NCBI GenBank assembly: GCA_015688915.1
Contig: JAATGX010000176.1
Span: 1 to 14,293, forward strand
Source of the DNA: Desulfuromonadales bacterium
GTDB lineage: Bacteria > Desulfobacterota > Desulfuromonadia > Geobacterales > Pseudopelobacteraceae
Direction: 5' to 3'
DNA: 14,293 nt
The notes below the pieces were generated by a model, which saw only the letters and a list, made by a program, of their open reading frames with translations, was not told where the DNA came from and made no database searches. Positions within the stretch are counted from its first letter, which is position 1. The number at the start of each line of letters is the position of its first letter. Both the position numbers and the translations under genes were made by a program. This document shows positions 1-9,279 of the stretch, in pieces.

Positions 1-1
1 G

Positions 2-1687
2 CAAACCACCGTTATCGACCTGAAGGGGCGTACCGTCATCCCCGGCCTGAATGACTCGCACATCCATGTCATCCGCGGCGGCCTGAACTACAACATGGAA
101 CTGCGCTGGGAGGGGGTGCCGTCACTGGCGATTGCCCTGCGCATGCTCCGGGAGCAGGCGTTGCGCACACCGGCTCCCCAATGGGTGCGGGTGGTCGGCG
201 GCTGGTCCGAGTTCCAGTTTGCCGAAAAACGGATGCCGACCCTTGACGAGATCAATGCCGTCTCTTCCGATACGCCTGTTTTCGTCCTGCATCTCTACGA
301 CCGGGCCATGGTGAACCGGGCCGGGTTGCGGGTGATGGGCTACACCAGGGACACCCCTGACCCGCCGGGGGCTGCAATCCAGCGGGACAAGTCCGGCAAT
401 CCCACCGGCTTGCTGATCGCGAAGCCCAATGCCTTGATCCTGTATGCCAGCCTGGCCAAGGGGCCGAAGCTGGCTTTTGACGATCAGGTCAATTCCACCC
501 GCCACTTCATGCGTGAGCTGAACCGGCTGGGGATCACCAGTTGCATCGACGCTGGCGGCGGCTTTCAGAATTACCCCGACGACTACCGGGTCGTCGACCA
601 TCTGTTCGGGCGGGGTCAACTGACCGTGCGCATTGCCTACAACCTCTTCACCCAACGCCCGAAAGAGGAATACGACGACTTTGCCGGCTGGGCGAAGATC
701 GTCTCTCCCGGACAGGGCAACGATGTGTACAAGATGAACGGCGCCGGAGAGATGCTGGCCTTCTCGGCAGCCGATTTCGAGGATTTTCTCGAACCACGGC
801 CCGACCTCCAGCCGGTCATGGAGGCGGAGTTGAAGAAGGTGATCGGCCTGCTGGTCGAGAAGCGCTGGCCGTTCCGTCTGCACGCCACCTACGACGAGTC
901 CATTGCCCGCTTCCTGACCGTTTTCGAGGAGATCAACCTGGACATCCCGTTTGATGGTCTCCGTTGGTTCTTCGACCATGCCGAGACGATCTCCGACCGC
1001 AGCATGGAACGGGTGAAGGCGCTGGGAGGCGGCATCGCCATTCAAGACCGCATGGCCTTCCAGGGTGAATACTTCGTGGCGCGTTACGGCGCCGCGGCGG
1101 CCCAACAAACCCCGCCCATTTCCCGCATGCTGAACTTGGGCATCCCGGTCGGAGCCGGCACCGATGCCACCCGGGCATCCAGTTACAACCCCTGGGTCTC
1201 GCTCTACTGGCTGGTGAGCGGCAAAACCATCGGCGGCCTGCCGCTGTACGACGAGAAAAACCGGTTAAGCCGCACAGCGGCCCTGCGGCTCTATACGGAA
1301 GGCAGTTCCTGGTTCTCGGGCGACGACGGCCACAAAGGCCGCATCACGGCGGGGCAGTTGGCCGATCTTTCCGTACTTTCGGCGGATTACTTCAAGGTCC
1401 CCGAAGAGGAGATAAAGGGGATCGAGTCGGTACTGACGATCATGGGGGGACGGGTCGTTCATGGCAGCGACGAGTACGGCAGCCTGGCACCGCCCCTGCC
1501 GCCGGTTTCCCCCGATTGGGCACCCACGGGGGTGTATGGCGGCGCATACCGGCATGTCCATGCAACCGCACCCGGCGTGGCGGCGACGTCTGCCTGCTCG
1601 TGCGGCAACCCGCTCCATCAGCACACCCATACCGTGCTTGGGGAGCGCGGCAGTTGGGGGATCGGCTGCACCTGCTTTGCTTTCTGA
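2..1687 (+). CDS. Amidohydrolase family protein (YtcJ-like, Amidohydro_3), 5' partial
   Basis: This is a metal-dependent hydrolase of the amidohydrolase superfamily, expected to cleave an amide, ester or similar C-N/C-O bond; the substrate cannot be told. The reading frame is open from base 2, so the start lies left of the window. The first methionine inside it (base 95) is internal, because the hallmark HxH metal site (DSHIHV, residues 18-23 of the fragment) comes before it. Other expected active-site elements follow in order: VYKMNGAGE, RLHATYDES, FDHAETIS and the late aspartate in GAGTDATRASSYNP. The C-terminus (about the last 45 residues) is odd: it is rich in histidine and cysteine (HVH, CSC, HQHTHT, CTC) and ends CFAF. 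A porin gene follows after 22 nt, so the two are probably co-transcribed. Family assignment is firm; the biological role is unknown. Confidence 0.93.
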   Translation, partial: QTTVIDLKGRTVIPGLNDSHIHVIRGGLNYNMELRWEGVPSLAIALRMLREQALRTPAPQWVRVVGGWSEFQFAEKRMPTLDEINAVSSDTPVFVLHLYDRAMVNRAGLRVMGYTRDTPDPPGAAIQRDKSGNPTGLLIAKPNALILYASLAKGPKLAFDDQVNSTRHFMRELNRLGITSCIDAGGGFQNYPDDYRVVDHLFGRGQLTVRIAYNLFTQRPKEEYDDFAGWAKIVSPGQGNDVYKMNGAGEMLAFSAADFEDFLEPRPDLQPVMEAELKKVIGLLVEKRWPFRLHATYDESIARFLTVFEEINLDIPFDGLRWFFDHAETISDRSMERVKALGGGIAIQDRMAFQGEYFVARYGAAAAQQTPPISRMLNLGIPVGAGTDATRASSYNPWVSLYWLVSGKTIGGLPLYDEKNRLSRTAALRLYTEGSSWFSGDDGHKGRITAGQLADLSVLSADYFKVPEEEIKGIESVLTIMGGRVVHGSDEYGSLAPPLPPVSPDWAPTGVYGGAYRHVHATAPGVAATSACSCGNPLHQHTHTVLGERGSWGIGCTCFAF

Positions 1688-1697
1688 ATCCGCCGAC

Positions 1698-1704
1698 AGG
1701 GGAG
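1698..1704 (+). promoter_or_regulatory. Ribosome binding site that sets the porin start
   Basis: The purine run AGGGGAG ends 5 nt before the ATG at 1710. It supports that start over the longer open frame extending back into the amidohydrolase gene and over the ATG at 1743. Confidence 0.6.
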
Positions 1705-1709
1705 ATGCC

Positions 1710-3131
1710 ATGAGGAGTCCTCGCATCCGTGACGCGGTCATTATGGCTCACCTCGCGATACTCCTCAGCCACCCGGTAACCTGGTGCGCCGACATGGCGG
1801 ACCGTTCGGGAACGTACCCGCCGTATGCCCTGAACCGCGCCGATGAGGATTACCGTTACCTGAAAACCCCTGCCAACCGCACCGACCTCTGGGACCGGGT
1901 CAAGTATGTGCCGCTCAACTCCAGCGGTTCCCTGTATTTTTCCCTGGGCGGAGAAGCGCGGGAGCGCTACGAATACTTCAACAATCCCAACTGGGGAAAA
2001 GACCCCCGGGACAGCGGTTATTTCCTCCAACGTTATTTTCTGCACGGAGACCTGCATCTGGGTGAATACGCCCGCATCTTCACCCAGTTCCAGAGCAGTC
2101 TGGAAAATGGCCGCGCAGGCGGGCCAAGGCCGTCCGATAAAGATGAGCTCGATGTGCATCAGGCGTTTCTCGACCTGAAGCTCGACCTGTCGGGTGGCGC
2201 TTCAGTTACGGTGCGGTCGGGGCGGCAGGAACTGGCCTACGGGACCCAGCGCATCATTTCGGTCCGGGAGGGGCCGAATGTGCGCCAGAGTTTCGATGGG
2301 TTCAGGGTTATGTACAAGGGGGGCAACGTCAAAATAGACGGTTTCGCGACCAGACCGGCCGAAACGAAACGCTACGCCTTTGATGATGGGCCGGACAATT
2401 CCAAAGCCCTCTGGGGTGTGTACTCGGTGATGCCGTTTCCGGTTTTGGCCGGGGGGAATATCGACCTCTACTACATCGGGTTGTATCGCGGCAGAGCTGC
2501 CTTTGATCAGGGAGCCGCCCGCGAGACGCGCCATTCGGTCGGGACCAGGTTATGGCGCACCGCAAAACCCATCGATTACAATTTCGAGTTCATCTACCAG
2601 TGGGGCAGCCATGGCAACGGCACAATCCGGGCATGGACGGCCGCATCCGACACCGGCTACACCTTTGGTTCCCTGCCGCTGAGGCCGCGACTCAGCCTTA
2701 AAGCCAATATCGCCAGCGGTGACGAGGACCCGAACAATCCGGACCTCCAGACATTCAATCCACTCTTCCCCAAGGGCGCCTATTTCAGCGAAGCCAACCT
2801 GGTCGGCCCGGCCAACTTCATGGACCTGAACCCAACGGTCGAATTTCATCTTTCCCGACAACTATCGTTCACTGCGGACTGGGATTTCTTCTGGCGTGAA
2901 AGCGTGCATGACGGGATATACAACAGCGCGGTCTCCCTGCTCCGTTCCGGCAAGAACAGCGATGCGCGCTACATCGGAAGCCAGGCCCAGGGGCAGTTGG
3001 AATGGAGCTTCGACCGTCACCTCACCGTTACCGGCATCTATGCCCATTTTTTCACCGGGGAGTTCATCAAGGAGACCGGCCCGGGCAGGGATGTGGATTA
3101 CATAACGACATGGTTGTCGTACAAATTCTGA
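1710..3131 (+). CDS. Alginate export family outer-membrane porin
   Basis: This is a predicted outer-membrane beta-barrel of the alginate-export (AlgE-like) family, 473 residues. Residues 1-26 look like a signal peptide: basic start, hydrophobic stretch around AHLAILLS, and a likely cut after TWCA. The mature part has the alternating aromatic/polar pattern of barrel strands. It carries the conserved-looking block RQELAYGTQR followed by FDGFRV (about residues 172-200), and ends in a terminal phenylalanine (WLSYKF), the usual C-terminal signal for barrel insertion. The start at 1710 has a well-placed ribosome binding site. Despite the family name, the cargo need not be alginate; relatives in non-alginate producers are probably general or special-purpose porins. 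Being 22 nt behind an amidohydrolase suggests it passes that enzyme's substrate or product, which is inference. Its stop is 22 nt from the stop of the convergent HD-GYP gene. Confidence 0.9.
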   Translation: MRSPRIRDAVIMAHLAILLSHPVTWCADMADRSGTYPPYALNRADEDYRYLKTPANRTDLWDRVKYVPLNSSGSLYFSLGGEARERYEYFNNPNWGKDPRDSGYFLQRYFLHGDLHLGEYARIFTQFQSSLENGRAGGPRPSDKDELDVHQAFLDLKLDLSGGASVTVRSGRQELAYGTQRIISVREGPNVRQSFDGFRVMYKGGNVKIDGFATRPAETKRYAFDDGPDNSKALWGVYSVMPFPVLAGGNIDLYYIGLYRGRAAFDQGAARETRHSVGTRLWRTAKPIDYNFEFIYQWGSHGNGTIRAWTAASDTGYTFGSLPLRPRLSLKANIASGDEDPNNPDLQTFNPLFPKGAYFSEANLVGPANFMDLNPTVEFHLSRQLSFTADWDFFWRESVHDGIYNSAVSLLRSGKNSDARYIGSQAQGQLEWSFDRHLTVTGIYAHFFTGEFIKETGPGRDVDYITTWLSYKF

Positions 3132-3153
3132 CAACCCTTGAAAGCGCCGCCGG

Positions 3154-4203
3154 TCAGTCCTCCACGGAAACCTCATCGGCAAACTGCTCTTTGATCTGGG
3201 TTATCTCCGGCAGGCGCCGCAGAAAGGCGCGCACGACATCCGGGTCGAAATGCCGGCCGCTGCACGCCCGGATTTCCGCCGTCGCATCCTCCACCGACCA
3301 CGCCTTTTTGTAGGGACGTTCGCTGGTAAGGGCGTCAAAGACATCGACAAGGGCAACAATTCTGCTGAACAACGGGATCTCGGTCCCCTTGAGCCCGGAC
3401 GGATACCCGCTGCCGTCCCATTTTTCATGATGGGTGTGGGCAACCATGGCCGCGGACTGAAGCAGGCGGGACTTATGGTTGCCGATGATCTTGCGGCCAA
3501 TCTCGCAGTGGGTCCGTATGATCCGCCATTCCTCTTCATCCAGCTTGCCCGGCTTGAGCAGGACCTTGTCCGGTATGCCGATCTTGCCCACATCATGCAT
3601 GGGCGCCACATTGAACAGCAGTTCCGCCTCCTCTTCCGGGAGGCCGTATTCGAGGGCGATGATGCGGGCATAGCGGCTCATTCTGATGACATGCATGCCG
3701 GTTTCGTTGTCCCGATACTCCGCTGCCCGGCCAAGACGGTTCAGGATCTCCAGGCGGGTTTCGGTCAATTCGGCGGTGCGCTCCCGCACCTTTTCATCCA
3801 GGGTGATGTTCTGATCGTACAGGGCCAGGTGGGTCTTCACCCGCGCCTGTACAATGGAGGCCTTGATCGGCTTGGTGATGTAATCGACGCCGCCGCAGGA
3901 GAAACCCATGGTCTCGTCTTCCGCCTCGCCCCGCGCCGAGACGAAAATAACCGGAATTCTGCGGGTCAGCGGGTCTTCCTTCAACCGGCGGCAGGTTTCG
4001 AAACCATCCATGTGCGGCATCATCACGTCGAGAAGAATGATATCGACCGGCATCGACCGGGCAATCTCAATGGCCTTCTTGCCGCTTTTCGCCACTTTGA
4101 CCGTGTACCTGTCCATCAAGGCCTCGTTGAGAAGGCTTATATTGTCCGACGTATCATCGACGACAAGCACGGTTCTCCGAATAGTATGGGCGTTATCGCT
4201 CAT
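3154..4203 (-). CDS. Response regulator with HD-GYP domain (predicted cyclic-di-GMP phosphodiesterase)
   Basis: This 349-residue protein has an N-terminal receiver domain (about 10-128) with acidic pair D16/D17, phosphoacceptor D59 in IILLDVMMP and switch lysine K111. A short coiled coil (about 130-158, containing ERTAEL) leads into an HD-GYP domain (about 160-335). The HD-GYP signature is complete: H171, H203-D204 in MHDVGKIGIPD, H258-H259 in HTHHEKWDGSGYP, and GYP at 266-268. The family hydrolyses cyclic-di-GMP, so activity is likely and would be controlled by phosphorylation. The start chosen (ATG at 4203, preceded by GAAGGGAA) overlaps the end of the upstream hybrid kinase by 11 nt. This implies translational coupling and makes that kinase the likely phosphodonor. 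A longer open frame upstream is ignored because it lies wholly inside the kinase gene and adds no domain. Confidence 0.95.
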   Translation of the reverse strand: MSDNAHTIRRTVLVVDDTSDNISLLNEALMDRYTVKVAKSGKKAIEIARSMPVDIILLDVMMPHMDGFETCRRLKEDPLTRRIPVIFVSARGEAEDETMGFSCGGVDYITKPIKASIVQARVKTHLALYDQNITLDEKVRERTAELTETRLEILNRLGRAAEYRDNETGMHVIRMSRYARIIALEYGLPEEEAELLFNVAPMHDVGKIGIPDKVLLKPGKLDEEEWRIIRTHCEIGRKIIGNHKSRLLQSAAMVAHTHHEKWDGSGYPSGLKGTEIPLFSRIVALVDVFDALTSERPYKKAWSVEDATAEIRACSGRHFDPDVVRAFLRRLPEITQIKEQFADEVSVED

Positions 4204-7200
4204 GGGTGTTCCCTTCGTCCTGATGTGAAAGAGTAATGCCTGATTTTGCGGCAAGCGCGCCAAGAGCGACCAGTGCGGCATCATAGTCGAACCGGGAAAG
4301 GCATGCCCCGAGTCGCTCCACATCCTCCCGTGGGAGCGCATCCAGCCTGCTTCGATTCTCATTCAGATAGTGGCCGGCCTTGCCGTCATTCTCCCTGACG
4401 TAGCAGAGCAAACGGTTCAGTACCCCGTCGATCTGCGTCCTGTCCTCTCCCGTAACCATGTCGTCGATCCCGGCGCTTTCCACCAGTGCCAGCGCCCGCT
4501 CCACGTTTACCCGCAGGTGCGCCATCTGACCGGCAAAATGCCGAAGCGTTTCCCGGATCATTTCCGGCGGATCGTTATTCCTGATGGCGGTTTCCAACTC
4601 GAGGGCGACCTCGGCCACCCCCTTGGCGCCGATATTGCCCGCAATGCCCCGTGCCGTATGGACCAGCCGTTGAGCGAGCACGGAGTCACCATCCGCAATG
4701 GCCTGTTCGACGGCAAGGGCCGTGCCTGCCTGATTCTCCAGAAACGCCTTCATGATCCAGAGGTACAGCTCCTGGTTGCCGTCGATGTTGGCGAGCGCAT
4801 CGACGACATCCACGCCGGGAATGTCGGGGATGACAATCGCTCCTCCCGCTCCCCTCGCGTCATGTTTGAGGGTCGGCACGCCGCCCGTTGCCGAGTGCGG
4901 GAGATGGCTGTCTATGGTCCTGAACATGGTCCGCAGATCAATCGGTTTGGTTATGAGATCGTCCATTCCGGCGTCAAAGGCCTTTTGATGCTCTTCCACC
5001 AGCGCATGGGCGGTCATGGCGATAATCGGGAGAGCTGAAAACCTGCCGTCAGCCCTGATCAGCCGGGTTGCCTCGTAGCCGTCCATCTTCGGCAACTGGA
5101 TATCCATCAGCACCAGATCGTATGATCGGGTCCCGGTGGTTATCCTTTCCACGGCTTCGCAGCCATCGCAGGCCACATCCATCGACGCCCCCATCTCGCC
5201 CAGGAGTTCAATGGTTATCTGCCGGTTGATCTCGTTATCATCCACCAGCAGGATGCGAACCCCGGAAAAATCATAACCTTTCCCCCGGGGCTGGGGAGGC
5301 TCCTCCGCCGGCCGCTGCCCGGAGGTAGCAAAGACCCGGAACATCTCCTCGACCATGGATGCGGTGGTAAAGGGTTTATGGAGAAAATCGTCGGCGCCTG
5401 CCGCCAGCGCCAGGGCATGTTCCGTTTCTCCCCCGAACGAGGTCATGACGATAATGGTCGGCATTGAGCGCAAGGACGTATCATGCTTGATCAGGCGGGT
5501 CGCCTCGATCCCGTCCATACCGGGCATCTGCCAATCCATCAGGATCAGCCGGTAGGGGGCATCGGCATCGCTGCGCCTGACAGCCTCCACGGCCTCCGTG
5601 CCGGAGGCGGCGCTCTCCACGATCAACGGCAGCGGGGCCAGGAGTTTCGTGATCACCGCGCGGCTGGTCGCACTGTCGTCGACAACAAGGACATGCGCTC
5701 CATTCAGCACGTCGGGGATGGTCGCGCACGCCTCTTCCCCCGCTTCCATCCCGAACCACGCGGTGAACCTGAAGGTGCTGCCGCTCCCCGCTTCGCTCTC
5801 CACCCAGATGTCGCCCCCCATGATCTCCACCAGACGCTTGCTGATGGAGAGCCCGAGGCCCGTTCCGCCGTACTTGCGGGTGGTGGAGCCGTCGGCCTGG
5901 GAGAATGCCTGGAAAAGCCTGGTGCACTGTTCCGGGGCCAGACCGATCCCGGTGTCGCGCACGGAGAACAGCACCTTGATGCGGCCATCTTCCCGCGCGG
6001 CGCAGGTAACGCTCAGTTCAACCTCCCCCTGCTCCGTGAACTTGACCGAGTTGCCCATGAGGTTCGTGAGCACCTGGCCGAGCCGGAGTGGATCGCCCGT
6101 GAGCAGGGGGGGGAGATCGGGGGAGCAGTCGAGAAACAATTCGAGTCCCTTGTCAATCAGCTTCTGCTGGATCAGGCTGGTAACGTTCAACAGGACATCG
6201 TCCAGGCGGAACGGGATCGATTCCATCTCCAGCATCCCCGCCTCGACCTTGGAGAAGTCGAGAATGTCGTTGATGGTCTTGAGCAGCGATACACCGGCAT
6301 TGCCGATCTTGTTGATATAGTCGTGCTGCCGGGAAGTAAGATCGGTCTTCATGGCAAGGGTGGAAAAGCCGATGATGGCGTTCAGCGGTGTACGGATCTC
6401 GTGGCTCATGTTGGCCAGGAACTCGGATTTCGACCTGTTGGCGGCGTCAGCGGCCTCCTTTGCCCTGTGCAACTCCTCCGCGACCCTTTTTTGCTCGGTA
6501 ACGTCCTCCTTGACGGCCACGAAATGGGTAATGATCCCCTTCTCATCCCGTATGGGCGAGACCGAGGCGTGCTCCCAGTGGATTTCGCCGTTCTTTTTCC
6601 TGTTGCAGAACTCCCCCCGCCATTCGTTGCCGGACGTGATCGTCGCCCACAAATCCCGGTAAAACTCCTTGGACTGGACCCCGGCCTTGAGGATTCTCGG
6701 ATTATGACCAATGGCTTCCTCGGCACGGAAACCGGTCACCTCGGTGAATTTCGGGTTGACGTATTCGATCAGGCCGTTGCGATCGGTAATCACAACCGTT
6801 GCCGGGCTGTTTTCCACGGCGCGGGAAAGCTTGAGCAGCTTTTCCTGGGCCAGCAGACGTTCGGTCAGATCGATCAGCATGACCATTGTCCGGTCACCGA
6901 TCCGGGCGGTATGGAACTCGATCGAACGCGTCGAGTGACCATCCCGGCAGGTGACGAGCGCCTCGCGGGGCCGGGCGACCCCATCCCTGTCGGCGGCATC
7001 GGCGATCAGGGTCAGCCACTCTTCCATGACCTGTGCGCGGTGGTCCGGATCGGGATAGGCCTTGGGCCACCACTCGTCGAGCGTGGGGATATCCGCCGTT
7101 GTGTACCCCAGCACATAGCTGAAGCGGGAGTTGAGCGAAAGCGCTCCGGTTCCCGGTTCGATGACCGCTGTTGCCACCGGCGAGGCATCGATCAACTGGC

Positions 7201-9223
7201 GAAAATCGTTCTCGCTCCGGCGTAACGCCTCCAGGGCGGTCTCGGCCTCGTTGCGCCGTGCCACGAGCTCCTCGTTGATGGTCTGGAGTTCATAATTGGC
7301 GCCTTCCAGATCACGGGTCCTCTCGATCACCTTCCGCTCAAGCTCCTCGTTGATCCTCCGTATCGTCTCCCCGGCCTGCATGCGCTCGGTGATATCCGCC
7401 ACCAGGCCGTCGTATGCGATCAGATTTCCCTGTTCATTGTATCCCGGCACAATGGTGTCGCGCACCCAACGGATCGAACCGTCCTTGTGGCGGATACGGT
7501 GCTCGATGCACGATGAGTCGCCGCAGGCACAGATGCCTGCAACCGTCTCACTGACGCGCTCCCTGTCGTCTTCGTGAATCATCGTGTGCCAGAGCAACGG
7601 GTAGGCGGCGTATTCCTCGGCCGAATAACCGGTCACGGTCGCGCATCCGGGGCTATGGACCGTTGCAAAAGGGCGACCGTCCTCGATGTACACGGTATAG
7701 GTATAACTCGTCACGGACTCGAGCAGCATCTGGTAGCGCAGCTTGCTGTCCCGCAACTCTTCCTCCATCCGGTCGCGGTCCGTGACATCGTGCAGGATGC
7801 CCAGCTTGGAGATGGTGCCGTCCGCATTCGCGAGAGGCGCTCTGAACGTGTCGTAGACCTTGTCGGTCTTTGCAGATATCCATTCCCAGCGAATGGATCG
7901 TTCGGCAAACATCGTGGCATCGGCGCACGATACGCATGGCTCCGTGCGGCCGAGGATGTGCTCGTAGCAGCGGCGGTCCCCCGCACACCCGAACTCCCGC
8001 TCGAACACGGGATTCATGTACACGATCTCGTAGCGCTGGTCCGCAATGTAGATGCCGTCGTTCATGGCATCGAGAATCCCCCGCAGCTTGTTCCGTTCCA
8101 GGGACAATTCGGCGGTGCGCTCCTCCACCCGCACCTCCAGTTCGTCATGGACCTTTCTCAACGCCTCCTCTGCCTTGGTCTGCTCTGCGCTGAAAACCAG
8201 TTCGGCTTCATACTGCATGCGGAGGTACGCCTCCCGCTTCCTGACCCACCACAGGTACATTCCCAGCCCCGTCACGGTCACCACCACGGCGTACATGAAC
8301 GCGACAAACCAGGCCCGCCTGGTAACGGGCGCGTAGATGTCGGCGGTATCGACCTTGGCAACGATCGACCAGGGGGAGCCCGGAACCTTCCGGGTAGCGG
8401 CCAGGACGCGAGTGCCCCGGTAATCGGTCCCCTCGGCGACCCGCTCCTGCCCGAGGGCGGCCCAGGCGGCCGGCAGATCCTTCCGGGTGAGCGGCAGACG
8501 CAGGTTAAAGGCGGAATTTTTCCGATGGCGGAGGTCGCTCAGAAAAAGGACTTCATTGCCGTCCCGCTCGACCAGCAGGGTTTCCGCTGTCTTGCTCGGC
8601 GTTGGCCAGGATTTGATGAGGGGGTACAGAAAGGCGTGGGGGTCGATTTCAAACAGCACCACGGCAAGACAGCGCGAACGCTCGCCCTCGAAATACCTGA
8701 TCGGGACGATGAGATCGAGGTGGATAGCATCGGGGGTATCGCCCCCGTGGTAATCGATGAAGATCACTTTCTGTGTCCGGACGGCCTCATCTATCCGGTC
8801 ACGTTCGTATCGATCCTGCTGCCTGTTGTTGGACGGAACGGCAGCGATCACCTCTCCTCCGGGCTTGATGAGAGCGATCCTGCTGTAATCGCCGCTGTCG
8901 CGCATGGCCGCCATCCAGGTACGGATCTCGTCAAGGCTGCGGTCGGCATCCCTGCCCGCGAGATAGTCGTTGACCCGGTGGGAAATCATCCGGTTCGAGT
9001 AGATCTCCCGGGCATTGCCCATGCGTTCCGTGTGCCATTGCGCGATCTGTCCGGCCTTCAGATCGGCAATGGTGGCAAGCTCTTCACGCTTTTCGGCGAT
9101 CGTGATCTGCCGATGGTGCAGAAAGTACCCATAACCGGCAAGCCCTACCAGAAGCGTGAGCAGGATGAAGCCAAGCAGATAGCGCGAACGAACGGAACCC
9201 GTTATGTTGTTTGAGTCAGCCAT
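4193..9223 (-). CDS. Large hybrid sensor histidine kinase (dCache-like, 4 PAS, HisKA-HATPase, 2 REC, HPt)
   Basis: This 1676-residue inner-membrane phosphorelay kinase has membrane segments at about 15-34 and 305-326, enclosing a 270-residue periplasmic sensor of double-Cache type. A coiled coil (330-380) and four PAS domains follow (about 383-482, 495-613, 670-790, 798-913). The kinase core has H941 in FLANMSHEIRTPL, the N box near N1054/N1058, and G boxes DTGIGL (1090) and GGTGLGLS (1119). Two receivers follow: D1182/D1183, D1230, K1283; and D1328/D1329, D1374, K1426. An HPt domain has H1522 in VHTARGIAGNIGA, and a roughly 100-residue helical tail ends the protein. All relay residues are present, so a His-Asp-His-Asp relay is predicted, with the overlapping receiver/HD-GYP gene as output. 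PAS1 and PAS2 have cysteine clusters (413, 419, 430, 433; 565, 567, 572). The ribosome site before ATG 9223 is weak. A chemoreceptor gene lies 56 nt upstream. The ligand is unknown. Confidence 0.96.
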   Translation of the reverse strand: MADSNNITGSVRSRYLLGFILLTLLVGLAGYGYFLHHRQITIAEKREELATIADLKAGQIAQWHTERMGNAREIYSNRMISHRVNDYLAGRDADRSLDEIRTWMAAMRDSGDYSRIALIKPGGEVIAAVPSNNRQQDRYERDRIDEAVRTQKVIFIDYHGGDTPDAIHLDLIVPIRYFEGERSRCLAVVLFEIDPHAFLYPLIKSWPTPSKTAETLLVERDGNEVLFLSDLRHRKNSAFNLRLPLTRKDLPAAWAALGQERVAEGTDYRGTRVLAATRKVPGSPWSIVAKVDTADIYAPVTRRAWFVAFMYAVVVTVTGLGMYLWWVRKREAYLRMQYEAELVFSAEQTKAEEALRKVHDELEVRVEERTAELSLERNKLRGILDAMNDGIYIADQRYEIVYMNPVFEREFGCAGDRRCYEHILGRTEPCVSCADATMFAERSIRWEWISAKTDKVYDTFRAPLANADGTISKLGILHDVTDRDRMEEELRDSKLRYQMLLESVTSYTYTVYIEDGRPFATVHSPGCATVTGYSAEEYAAYPLLWHTMIHEDDRERVSETVAGICACGDSSCIEHRIRHKDGSIRWVRDTIVPGYNEQGNLIAYDGLVADITERMQAGETIRRINEELERKVIERTRDLEGANYELQTINEELVARRNEAETALEALRRSENDFRQLIDASPVATAVIEPGTGALSLNSRFSYVLGYTTADIPTLDEWWPKAYPDPDHRAQVMEEWLTLIADAADRDGVARPREALVTCRDGHSTRSIEFHTARIGDRTMVMLIDLTERLLAQEKLLKLSRAVENSPATVVITDRNGLIEYVNPKFTEVTGFRAEEAIGHNPRILKAGVQSKEFYRDLWATITSGNEWRGEFCNRKKNGEIHWEHASVSPIRDEKGIITHFVAVKEDVTEQKRVAEELHRAKEAADAANRSKSEFLANMSHEIRTPLNAIIGFSTLAMKTDLTSRQHDYINKIGNAGVSLLKTINDILDFSKVEAGMLEMESIPFRLDDVLLNVTSLIQQKLIDKGLELFLDCSPDLPPLLTGDPLRLGQVLTNLMGNSVKFTEQGEVELSVTCAAREDGRIKVLFSVRDTGIGLAPEQCTRLFQAFSQADGSTTRKYGGTGLGLSISKRLVEIMGGDIWVESEAGSGSTFRFTAWFGMEAGEEACATIPDVLNGAHVLVVDDSATSRAVITKLLAPLPLIVESAASGTEAVEAVRRSDADAPYRLILMDWQMPGMDGIEATRLIKHDTSLRSMPTIIVMTSFGGETEHALALAAGADDFLHKPFTTASMVEEMFRVFATSGQRPAEEPPQPRGKGYDFSGVRILLVDDNEINRQITIELLGEMGASMDVACDGCEAVERITTGTRSYDLVLMDIQLPKMDGYEATRLIRADGRFSALPIIAMTAHALVEEHQKAFDAGMDDLITKPIDLRTMFRTIDSHLPHSATGGVPTLKHDARGAGGAIVIPDIPGVDVVDALANIDGNQELYLWIMKAFLENQAGTALAVEQAIADGDSVLAQRLVHTARGIAGNIGAKGVAEVALELETAIRNNDPPEMIRETLRHFAGQMAHLRVNVERALALVESAGIDDMVTGEDRTQIDGVLNRLLCYVRENDGKAGHYLNENRSRLDALPREDVERLGACLSRFDYDAALVALGALAAKSGITLSHQDEGNTHER

Positions 9224-9279
9224 GGCACTTTCAGTCTTACCCGTTGCAACCTGCCTCCGCGCACCGGCATCCGCGAACG

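Noticed and set aside
3128..3157. Inverted repeat CTGAC/GTCAG spanning the convergent stops of the porin and HD-GYP genes
   Set aside because: Only five base pairs with a loop of about 20 nt and no T run on either strand, so it is not a convincing terminator. I see no other terminator in the 22-nt gap.
3766..3784. A 19-bp exact match (CAATTCGGCGGTGCGCTCC) to 8105-8123
   Set aside because: Both copies encode the same coiled-coil linker piece (ERTAEL) in the HD-GYP protein and in the kinase. Shared protein sequence and codon bias, or an old domain duplication, explain it without a functional DNA repeat.
4204..4362. Upstream extension of the HD-GYP open frame into the kinase gene
   Set aside because: The added residues match no domain and overlap the kinase C-terminus, whereas ATG 4203 has a good ribosome site and is directly followed by a standard receiver domain.
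5483..9214. Two long plus-strand open frames (5483-7225 and 7574-9214) lying opposite the hybrid kinase
   Set aside because: They mirror a clearly real kinase gene in GC-rich DNA, where the antisense frame often stays open. Their translations are low in recognisable motifs and rich in Arg, Gly and His, and I see no ribosome sites supporting them.
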